Assembly: GCF_027563465.1 (NCBI RefSeq)
Contig: NZ_JAPFQA010000002.1
Span: forward strand, 124,001-188,000
Length of the DNA stretch: 64,000 nucleotides
Source: Mesorhizobium qingshengii
GTDB taxonomy: Bacteria; Pseudomonadota; Alphaproteobacteria; Rhizobiales; Rhizobiaceae
Direction of reading: 5' to 3'
Each line of letters starts with the position of its first letter. Position 1 is the first letter of the stretch. The position numbers and the translations under genes are program-made. Shown here in pieces: positions 57,923 through 64,000 of the stretch. The notes beneath the pieces are model-generated. The model searched no databases. It saw only the letters and a list, made by a program, of their open reading frames with translations, and had not been told where the DNA came from.

Positions 57923-58882
57923 CTAGAGCTTGCGCAGCGCCACTTCCTCGACCAGATGGTCGGCGCCCTTGCGCAGGATGAGGTCGGCGCGGGCCCGCGT
58001 CGGCAGGATGTTCTCGCGCAGGTTCTTCAGATTGATGTTGGTCCACAAGCCTTCGGCGATGGCCCGGGCAGAATCCTCCGAGAGCTGGGAGTAGCGGTGG
58101 AAGAAGGAGTCCGGGTTGCGGAACGCAGTCTCGCGCAGCCGCATGAAGCGGGCAATGTACCACTGGTGGATCAGTTCTTCCTCGGCATCGATATAGATGG
58201 CGAAGTCGAAAAAGTCCGACAGGAAAGGCACGATCTTGCCGTCTTGCGGCAGCTTGCCCGGCTGCAGGACATTGATGCCTTCGAAGATCAGGATGTCCGG
58301 CCGGTCGATGGTGACGAACTCGCCGGGAATGACGTCATAGGTCAAGTGCGAATAGACCGGCGCGCGGACGTTGCGCTGTGCCGACTTGATGCCCGACAGG
58401 AAACGCAGCAGCGCGCCGACATCGTAGCTGTCGGGGAAACCCTTGCGTTCCATCAGGTTTTCGCGGCGCAGGACCTCGTTGGGAAGCAGGAAGCCATCGG
58501 TGGTGATGAGATCGACCTTGGGGCTCGACGGCCAGCGCGCCAGCAGCTCTTTCAGCACGCGCGCCGTGGTCGATTTGCCAACCGCCACGGAACCGGCAAT
58601 GCCGATGATGAACGGCGTCTTGACGATGTCCACCGCGTTGAAGAAAGCTTGGCGTTGCCTGAAAAGAAGCTGGCTCGCTTCGACATGCGCCGACAAAAGC
58701 CGCGACAGCGACAGATAGATGCGCTTGACCTCTTCGAGGTCGATTGGGTCGTTGAGCGAACGCAGGCGGCGGAATTCATCCGCGCTCAGCGTCAGCGGCG
58801 TGTCGGCGCGGAATTGCGACCATTGCTCGGCGGAGAAGAAACGAAAGGGGGAATATTTCTCGGTTGGCGCGAGCTGATCCAT
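57923..58882 (-). CDS. coaA: Pantothenate kinase, type I
   Basis: A 319-residue CoaA, the first and controlling step of CoA synthesis. The P-loop is [18 protein letters not shown] (about residue 92), followed by [13 protein letters not shown] and [11 protein letters not shown], typical of the bacterial CoA-inhibited type. It is the last gene of the his cluster, 24 bases after hisE, a conserved rhizobial order. Confidence 0.97.
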   Translation of the reverse strand: MDQLAPTEKYSPFRFFSAEQWSQFRADTPLTLSADEFRRLRSLNDPIDLEEVKRIYLSLSRLLSAHVEASQLLFRQRQAFFNAVDIVKTPFIIGIAGSVAVGKSTTARVLKELLARWPSSPKVDLITTDGFLLPNEVLRRENLMERKGFPDSYDVGALLRFLSGIKSAQRNVRAPVYSHLTYDVIPGEFVTIDRPDILIFEGINVLQPGKLPQDGKIVPFLSDFFDFAIYIDAEEELIHQWYIARFMRLRETAFRNPDSFFHRYSQLSEDSARAIAEGLWTNINLKNLRENILPTRARADLILRKGADHLVEEVALRKL

Positions 58883-58906
58883 CGAGATACCTGCCCTCCC
58901 TCGCGA

Positions 58907-59230
58907 TCAGCCCTTGGGCCGTGACGCCTTCTCGGCGATGCCCGAACGCCCGGTGCGGCTTTCGAGCTCCCTGAGCACGTCGCTCAGCGGAACCCCCGAG
59001 AGGCCGAGAACGACGAGCCAATGATATATAAGATCGGCGCTTTCCGAAACGAGGGCCTGTTTGTCGCCCTTGACGGCGGCGATCACCGTCTCGACCGCCT
59101 CCTCGCCGAGCTTCTGCGCCGCCTTGTCGATGCCGCGCGCGAACAGTTTCGCCGTCCACGAGTCCGGGTCACCGGAATGGGCGCGTTCCCAGACGATTTT
59201 TTCCAGGTCGGACAGCGAAAACTCGGTCAT
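58907..59230 (-). CDS. hisE: Phosphoribosyl-ATP pyrophosphatase
   Basis: A 107-residue stand-alone HisE hydrolysing PR-ATP to PR-AMP in histidine synthesis. Family motifs are [21 protein letters not shown] and [13 protein letters not shown], with metal-binding acidic residues. The start at 59230 ([13 protein letters not shown]) excludes residues that would come from the palindromic repeat just upstream. Confidence 0.96.
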   Translation of the reverse strand: MTEFSLSDLEKIVWERAHSGDPDSWTAKLFARGIDKAAQKLGEEAVETVIAAVKGDKQALVSESADLIYHWLVVLGLSGVPLSDVLRELESRTGRSGIAEKASRPKG

Positions 59231-59252
59231 GGCGTCATCTATCTGCTTGTTT

Positions 59253-59301
59253 AAGCATGATCTTTTCCGAAAACCGGTTCCCACTTTCCGGGATCATGCT
59301 T
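59253..59301. repeat. Rhizobial palindrome, GCATGATC-ended type, abutting hisF
   Basis: AAGCATGATCTTTTCCGAAA to CCACTTTCCGGGATCATGCT. It runs into the hisF stop codon (59301-59303) and occupies most of the hisF-hisE gap. Confidence 0.9.
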
Positions 59302-60092
59302 TAAGACCGATCGCCGGGGGAGTCCAGCCGCATCGGCAGCCCGGCTTGAGCCATATGGGCCTTGGCCTGCGCTATGGTGTAGGTGCCAAAATGGAAGATG
59401 GAAGCGGCCAGAACCGCGCCGGCATGACCGTCGCGAATGCCTTCGACCATGTGATCGAGCGTGCCGACGCCGCCGGAAGCGATGACCGGCGCGCGCACCG
59501 CATCCGCGACCGCACGGGTGAGCGCGATATCGTAACCGGCCTTGGTGCCGTCACGGTCCATCGACGTCAGCAGGATCTCGCCGGCGCCGCGATCGACCAT
59601 CAGGCGCGCGAATTCGACCGCATCGATGCCGGTCTTTTCACGGCCGCCATGGGTGAATATCTCCCAACGGTCGGCCTCGCCGGCGCCTGACACTTTCTTG
59701 GCGTCGATGGCGACGACGATGCACTGGTTGCCGAACTTGTCGGCCGCCTCGGCGACGAAGTCCGGGTTTTTCACCGCCGCCGTATTGATCGACACCTTGT
59801 CGGCCCCCGCCAGCAGCAGCTTCCTGATATCGGCGACCTGGCGCACGCCGCCGCCGACGGTCAGCGGCATGAAGCACTGTTCGGCGGTGCGGGCGACGAC
59901 GTCGAAGATGGTCTCGCGATTGTCCGATGAAGCGGTGATATCGAGGAAGCAGAGCTCGTCGGCGCCGGCCGCGTCATAGGCCTTGGCCGCCTCGACCGGA
60001 TCGCCGGCGTCGATGAGATCGACGAAGTTGACGCCCTTGACGACACGGCCGTTCTTGACGTCGAGACAGGGGATGACACGGGCTTTCAGCAT
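59301..60092 (-). CDS. hisF: Imidazole glycerol phosphate synthase, cyclase subunit
   Basis: A 263-residue barrel forming IGP and AICAR with ammonia from HisH. Catalytic Asp residues are in [14 protein letters not shown] (Asp near 11) and [14 protein letters not shown] (Asp near 130). The ATG at 60092 overlaps the stop of the arginase-like gene (TGATG) and has GGAAGG upstream; a GTG one codon earlier is also possible. Confidence 0.97.
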   Translation of the reverse strand: MLKARVIPCLDVKNGRVVKGVNFVDLIDAGDPVEAAKAYDAAGADELCFLDITASSDNRETIFDVVARTAEQCFMPLTVGGGVRQVADIRKLLLAGADKVSINTAAVKNPDFVAEAADKFGNQCIVVAIDAKKVSGAGEADRWEIFTHGGREKTGIDAVEFARLMVDRGAGEILLTSMDRDGTKAGYDIALTRAVADAVRAPVIASGGVGTLDHMVEGIRDGHAGAVLAASIFHFGTYTIAQAKAHMAQAGLPMRLDSPGDRS

Positions 60093-60928
60093 CACCTTCC
60101 CTCTATCGTGGCTATGAGATCGTTGAGCAACTGACCGACCCGCGGCGGAACTTCCGCTTGCGCGTCGAAGGCCGGATCGTAGGCTGAAACGGTGATGCCG
60201 ACGACCGGCACCGCAAGCGCCATGGCGCAGGCCGCGTCGCGCAACTGCTCGGGGCTGGGCCCGCCTGGACTGACATAGCGGTTGACCTGCAGTTCCTTCG
60301 GGTCGTGCACGTCAAGGTCGAGATGCATGTGCACGCGTTTGGCGCCGGCGGCCTTCAGTCTTTCGGTTGCCTGGGCCACCCCGGGACACTCCGTCCGAAT
60401 GACCGGCAATGTCTGGAGAAGCTGCTTTTCCGCCGGATCGAGGTCGCGCGCGTTGACGAGCACGCAGCGTGACGGGTCGATCGGCTTGAAACCGGGAATG
60501 GCGGCTGCCATCGGCCGCCAGCACAGGCCAAGCACCGTCGCCAGCGCCATGCCGTCGAGGAAGCCGTAGATGGATGTCTCGGGCGTGTTGAGGTCGCCGT
60601 GCTGGTCGGCCCAGATGATCGCATCGGCGCCCTCGCCGGCGACCGCGCCGGCGCTGGTCAGGCAATTTCCGGCGAGAACGATGGGAAACCGGCCGGCGTC
60701 ACGGGCAAGGCGAACCTCGGTCGCAACCGCGTTGCAAACGGCGAAGCCGGTGACGATCTCGCGCTCCTGGTCATCCCCGACCTTGCCGATGTCCTCGACC
60801 GCGACGTCGTGACCGGCCATGGTCAGGGCGTCGACGAGACCACCTGATATCAGCGCGTCCGGACCCTGGCCCATGCCGCCATGGTAGTGGCCACTGTCAT
60901 AGGACGCCAGGATGATGGAAAGCTTCAC
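60092..60928 (-). CDS. Arginase/agmatinase-fold protein with altered metal site, in the his operon
   Basis: A 278-residue ureohydrolase-fold protein. The family's first metal motif GGDH is here AGNCLTS, so the His ligand is replaced; the second motif is WADQHGDLN (Asp, His, Asp kept) and the third is HLDLDVHDP. It may therefore bind one metal or use another chemistry. It starts with GTG overlapping the hisA stop (GTGA) and its end overlaps hisF, so it is embedded and coupled in the operon. True arginase activity is doubtful; a formiminoglutamase-like or unknown role is possible. Confidence 0.82.
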   Translation of the reverse strand: MKLSIILASYDSGHYHGGMGQGPDALISGGLVDALTMAGHDVAVEDIGKVGDDQEREIVTGFAVCNAVATEVRLARDAGRFPIVLAGNCLTSAGAVAGEGADAIIWADQHGDLNTPETSIYGFLDGMALATVLGLCWRPMAAAIPGFKPIDPSRCVLVNARDLDPAEKQLLQTLPVIRTECPGVAQATERLKAAGAKRVHMHLDLDVHDPKELQVNRYVSPGGPSPEQLRDAACAMALAVPVVGITVSAYDPAFDAQAEVPPRVGQLLNDLIATIEGR

Positions 60929-61674
60929 GGCCGCGCCTCCATCGCCGGCCTGCCCTGCAGGATTGCCAGGGCCTCGGCCGGATCGATGCGGCCGTCATAG
61001 AGCGCACGACCGGAAATCGCGCCTTCGAGCTTTCTTGCGTCGGGCATGGTCATGCGCACGATGTCGGCGATCGAGGCGAGGCCGCCGGATGCGATGACCG
61101 GGATCGACACGGCATCGGCGAGGTCGATCGTGGCGTCCCAGTTGATGCCGGTCAGCACGCCGTCGCGGTCGATGTCGGTGTAGATGATGGCGGCGACGCC
61201 GGCGCCCTCGAATTTCTTCGCCAGCTCGATGACGCCGAGGCTGGACGCCTCGGCCCAGCCCTCGACAGCGACCTTGCCGCCCTTGGCGTCGATACCGACG
61301 GCCACCTTGCCCGGGAAAGCCTTGCAGGCCTGTTTGACCAGGTCGGGATCGCGCACCGCCACCGTGCCAAGGATGACACGGGCGAGCCCGCGGTCGAGCC
61401 AGTCCTCGATCTGCGCCAGCGTGCGGATGCCGCCGCCAAGCTGCACCGGGTTCTTCGTTGCCTTGAGGATGGCGCCGACCGCCGCGCTGTTGACGCTCTG
61501 GCCCTGGAACGCGCCGTTGAGGTCGACGACGTGCAGCCATTCGAAGCCCTGCTCCTCGAAGGCCAGCGCCTGGGCCGCCGGATCATCGTTGTAGATCGTG
61601 GCGGTCGCCATGTCGCCGTGCTTCAGGCGCACGCATTGGCCGTCCTTGAGATCGATGGCGGGGAAGAGGATCAT
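60925..61674 (-). CDS. hisA: HisA, ProFAR isomerase
   Basis: A 249-residue (beta/alpha)8 isomerase of histidine synthesis. It begins [20 protein letters not shown] with the catalytic Asp8, and has [14 protein letters not shown] with the second catalytic Asp and [12 protein letters not shown] for phosphate binding. Four bases separate it from the DUF1330 gene. The start at 61674 removes an unrelated upstream extension of the open frame. Confidence 0.97.
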   Translation of the reverse strand: MILFPAIDLKDGQCVRLKHGDMATATIYNDDPAAQALAFEEQGFEWLHVVDLNGAFQGQSVNSAAVGAILKATKNPVQLGGGIRTLAQIEDWLDRGLARVILGTVAVRDPDLVKQACKAFPGKVAVGIDAKGGKVAVEGWAEASSLGVIELAKKFEGAGVAAIIYTDIDRDGVLTGINWDATIDLADAVSIPVIASGGLASIADIVRMTMPDARKLEGAISGRALYDGRIDPAEALAILQGRPAMEARP

Positions 61675-61678
61675 CCGT

Positions 61679-61969
61679 TCAGGCGCCTTCAACGATGACG
61701 AAATGGCCGGTCGAGGCGGCAAGCCGGAACTTCGAGGCCTGCTGATATTCCGGCGAATGATAGCATTCGACCGCCTTGTCGTAGGAGTCGAACTCAACCA
61801 GCACGTGTCGGTTTCCGGTCGGTCCTTCCGGATTCTCGTAGCGACCGGCCCGCACGGGGAATTTCGCGCCGTACTTCGCGAAGGCAACGGCATTTGCCTC
61901 GATGTACTGCTTGTACACCTCAGGGTCGCGGACATCGATCATCGCCATCCAGTAGCCCTTCTTGCTCAT
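61679..61969 (-). CDS. DUF1330 family protein
   Basis: A 96-residue ferredoxin-like dimeric alpha-beta barrel protein of the DUF1330 family. The sequence [20 protein letters not shown] and [20 protein letters not shown], then [17 protein letters not shown] are typical. The biochemical role is unknown. It lies between hisH and hisA, five bases from hisH, and is coordinately placed in this his operon as in other rhizobia. Confidence 0.88.
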   Translation of the reverse strand: MSKKGYWMAMIDVRDPEVYKQYIEANAVAFAKYGAKFPVRAGRYENPEGPTGNRHVLVEFDSYDKAVECYHSPEYQQASKFRLAASTGHFVIVEGA

Positions 61970-61974
61970 ATTCT

Positions 61975-62625
61975 TCAGGGCCTCCAGCGCAGGAAATTGG
62001 TGATCAGCGCCAGGCCCAGCGCCTGGCTCTTTTCCGGATGGAACTGGGTGCCGACGAGATTGTCGCGGGCAACAGCGGCCGTCACCGGTCCGCCATAGTC
62101 GGCAACCGCCAGAACCTCCTCGGGCTTGCGCGCATCGAGATGATAGGAATGGACAAAATAGGCGTGCAATCCGCTGGTCCCGGTGGGAATGCCGGAAAAC
62201 AGCGGATGTTGGCGCTTGAGCTCGATCGTGTTCCAGCCGATCTGCGGGATCTTCAGGGACGGATCGGCCGGCGTGATCTCCTTGACGTCGCCGGCAATCC
62301 AGCCAAAGCCGTTGGTAACGGTTTTTTCCAGACCCCGTTCGGACATCAGCTGCATGCCGACGCAGATGCCGAGGAAGGGCCGGCCCTTTCGAATAGCGAC
62401 TTCCTCGACCGCTTCCCACATGCCGGCGACGGCACGCAGTCCGGCGGCGCAGTCGGCATAGGCGCCGACGCCGGGCAGGACGATGCGGTCGGCGGTGCGC
62501 ACACATTCGGCATCGGCGGTCAGGTCGATCTGCGCGGCGATGCCGGCTTCGCGCGCGGCGCGCTCGAAGGCCTTGGTGGCCGAGCGCAGATTGCCCGAAC
62601 CGTAATCGATGATCGCAACCCGCAT
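61975..62625 (-). CDS. hisH: HisH, glutaminase subunit of IGP synthase
   Basis: A 216-residue class-I glutamine amidotransferase releasing ammonia for HisF. It starts [20 protein letters not shown]; the nucleophile Cys is in [10 protein letters not shown] and the His-Glu pair in [10 protein letters not shown]. One base separates its ATG from the DUF2628 stop. Confidence 0.97.
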   Translation of the reverse strand: MRVAIIDYGSGNLRSATKAFERAAREAGIAAQIDLTADAECVRTADRIVLPGVGAYADCAAGLRAVAGMWEAVEEVAIRKGRPFLGICVGMQLMSERGLEKTVTNGFGWIAGDVKEITPADPSLKIPQIGWNTIELKRQHPLFSGIPTGTSGLHAYFVHSYHLDARKPEEVLAVADYGGPVTAAVARDNLVGTQFHPEKSQALGLALITNFLRWRP

Positions 62626-62626
62626 G

Positions 62627-63103
62627 TCAGCTTCGTCCCGGAATGTGGGTCAGCCCCAGCGCCATGCCCGGCTGCGCCGGGCGTGCCCGGGCCGCATCCG
62701 GGACCATGCGCGGCGGCGGCGCAACCTCACCGGCAAGCGCATCGGCTTCCAGCGCATAGCGTATATCGGCATCATCGAGCCAACCGGCTTCGACCACGCC
62801 CCATTCGTGCCAGCCGCGGCGGCGAAGCGCCGCGACGCGCAGCCCCTGTCCCTCCAGCCCGACATACAGCGAAACCAGCAGGGACAGCAGCGAGCCAGCC
62901 AGCCCAAGGCCGAGCTTTTCGCCAAGCATCGAAAGCAGGCCCATGACGACGAAGGCCAGTGCTGCTTCGATCCACAGCCGGTGCCAGGCAAGCCACAATG
63001 GCGGCACCAGGAAACCCAGCCAGGTGAAGCCATCGCGGACAAAGGCCGTTGCGTCGACCTTTTCACTGCGGCCGGGCGGTTCCATGACGACATAGGTGGC
63101 CAT
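62627..63103 (-). CDS. DUF2628 family inner-membrane protein
   Basis: A 158-residue protein with hydrophobic helices ([52 protein letters not shown]) and a cytoplasmic C-terminal tail containing [15 protein letters not shown], which is the DUF2628 pattern. Role unknown. It is four bases after hisB and one before hisH, so it belongs to the operon. Confidence 0.87.
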   Translation of the reverse strand: MATYVVMEPPGRSEKVDATAFVRDGFTWLGFLVPPLWLAWHRLWIEAALAFVVMGLLSMLGEKLGLGLAGSLLSLLVSLYVGLEGQGLRVAALRRRGWHEWGVVEAGWLDDADIRYALEADALAGEVAPPPRMVPDAARARPAQPGMALGLTHIPGRS

Positions 63104-63107
63104 GACG

Positions 63108-63707
63108 CTATCCCTTCAACGATCCCTTGGTGGAGGGAACCGCGTCCGGCTGGCGCGGGTCGCGTTCCAGAGCGGCGCGCAGCGCGCGCGCCACCGCCTT
63201 GAAGCAGGTCTCGGCGATATGGTGGTTGTTGGCGCCATAGTGGTTGGTGACATGCAGCGTGATGCCGGCATTCTGCGCCAGCGCCTGGAAGAATTCACGC
63301 ACCAGCTCGGTGTCGAACGTGCCGATCTTCGGCGACGAGAACGAAACGTTCCAGACGAGGAACGGGCGGCCGGACACGTCGATCGCGGCGCGCGTCAGCG
63401 TCTCGTCCATGGCAAGGTCGATCGAGGCGTAGCGCATGATGCCGCGCCGCTCGCCGAGCGCCTTGGCCAGCGCCTGGCCGAGCGCGATGCCGGTATCCTC
63501 GACGGTGTGGTGGTCGTCGATATGCAGGTCGCCCCTGGCCCTGACCGTCATGTCGATCAGCGAGTGGCGCGAGAGCTGGTCCAGCATATGATCGAAGAAG
63601 CCGACCCCCGTGGTTATGTCCGACTTGCCCGAGCCGTCGACATGGACCGACACGGAGATGTCGGTTTCCTTGGTCTTGCGGCTTGCTTCGGCGGAACGGG
63701 GCGCCAT
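63108..63707 (-). CDS. hisB: Imidazoleglycerol-phosphate dehydratase
   Basis: A 199-residue Mn-dependent dehydratase (the monofunctional form). Metal-binding motifs are [33 protein letters not shown] and [16 protein letters not shown]. It is the first gene of the his block. The start at 63707 ([11 protein letters not shown]) is chosen because an upstream extension lacks homology. It is divergent from hslV. Confidence 0.97.
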   Translation of the reverse strand: MAPRSAEASRKTKETDISVSVHVDGSGKSDITTGVGFFDHMLDQLSRHSLIDMTVRARGDLHIDDHHTVEDTGIALGQALAKALGERRGIMRYASIDLAMDETLTRAAIDVSGRPFLVWNVSFSSPKIGTFDTELVREFFQALAQNAGITLHVTNHYGANNHHIAETCFKAVARALRAALERDPRQPDAVPSTKGSLKG

Positions 63708-63951
63708 CACTCTATCCTTGTCCCAGGGGTTCACGCATCGTGACCGGTTCACGGGCTCCAAGCGCTCGCGGGCTTGAAAACGAAAGCCTTCTATCAGCAT
63801 GATCCGGCGATTGCCAGTTGCCATGCGGAAAGGTATCGGCCTTGCCGGAGAGGCGATTTGCAATCGTTTGCCCCATGCATACATATGGCCGATCAAAGTT
63901 ACTCGTACCGCGCCAATCGCCTTTTGGGATCGCGCGAATCGGAGCCAGGAA

Positions 63952-64000
63952 ATGTCGAATGAACTGACCATGCACGCAACGACCATCGTGACGGTGCGCA
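63952..64000 (+). CDS. hslV: HslV protease subunit, first codons (runs off window)
   Basis: Only 16 codons are present: [16 protein letters not shown]. This is the start of HslV, the proteasome-like peptidase of the HslUV ATP-dependent protease; mature activity needs the Thr exposed after the propeptide (within ATTIVTV). GGAGCCAGGA lies just upstream of ATG 63952. The hisB/hslV divergent order is typical for rhizobia. The short length limits certainty. Confidence 0.8.
   Translation, partial: MSNELTMHATTIVTVR

Noticed and set aside
63770..63800. Possible RpoH (heat-shock) promoter for hslV with CTTGAA
   Set aside because: The -35-like CTTGAA is present, but no convincing -10 lies at the right spacing, so I do not call it.

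Overview
The window looks like chromosomal DNA of a Mesorhizobium-type alphaproteobacterium (Hyphomicrobiales, Phyllobacteriaceae or a close relative). The reasons are high GC content with strong codon bias, the gene orders trpF-trpB-trpA-accD-folC and hisB-hisH-hisA-hisF-hisE, the ptsH-manX-hprK-chvG-chvI-pckA cluster, a DivL-type tyrosine 'kinase', and many rhizobial intergenic palindromes. This assignment rests on recognised protein families and gene order; no database search was run. I saw no rRNA, tRNA, CRISPR array, transposase or prophage.

Layout. 1-1138: 3' end of xylA and a small hypothetical gene. 1201-9060: a carnitine/crotonobetaine (probably gamma-butyrobetaine) catabolic cluster. 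A divergent CdhR-type regulator faces BKACE, a frameshifted HD-domain gene, carnitine dehydrogenase, acyl-CoA dehydrogenase, ADP-forming acyl-CoA synthetase and a CaiD-like hydratase. 9061-20576: an accessory zone with an HSL-type hydrolase, a gene-poor stretch (10122-11023), a DapA paralogue, three small hypothetical genes, a flavin dehydrogenase, a Gfo/Idh/MocA oxidoreductase, a YceI/cytochrome b561 pair, a LysR/aldo-keto reductase divergent pair and a nucleotidyltransferase. It is punctuated by long GC-rich hairpin cassettes.

20615-26944: translation genes on the minus strand: infC (AUU start), rpmI-rplT, and pheS-GFA-pheT, in which a GFA-family gene is coupled between the two synthetase subunits. 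27166-30771: a hydrolase/BenE transporter pair, a DUF2852 protein, a YgjP-like metallopeptidase and a small gene. 30882-36545 (+): trpF, trpB, trpA, accD, folC and a VOC protein. 36580-48842 (-): divL, a tsaE-amgK fusion, murU, addB, addA, trxA and a cupin. Within this block, the stretch from tsaE-amgK to addA is chained by 4-base start/stop overlaps.

49042-56513: ahcY with a probable SahR operator, then the regulatory PTS (HPr, EIIA-Man, a short HprK), the ChvG/ChvI two-component system and divergent pckA. 56595-57796: arfB and alkB. 57923-63707 (-): hisB, DUF2628, hisH, DUF1330, hisA, an arginase-like gene, hisF, hisE and coaA. The window ends in the first codons of divergent hslV.

I found no clearly undescribed system. 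The features most worth following are: the frameshifted HD gene in the carnitine cluster and the absence there of a dedicated thioesterase; the coupled GFA gene inside pheST; the arginase-like protein with an altered metal site in the his operon; the perfect 18-bp hairpin containing a start codon; and the mosaic palindromes that abut or enter gene ends.
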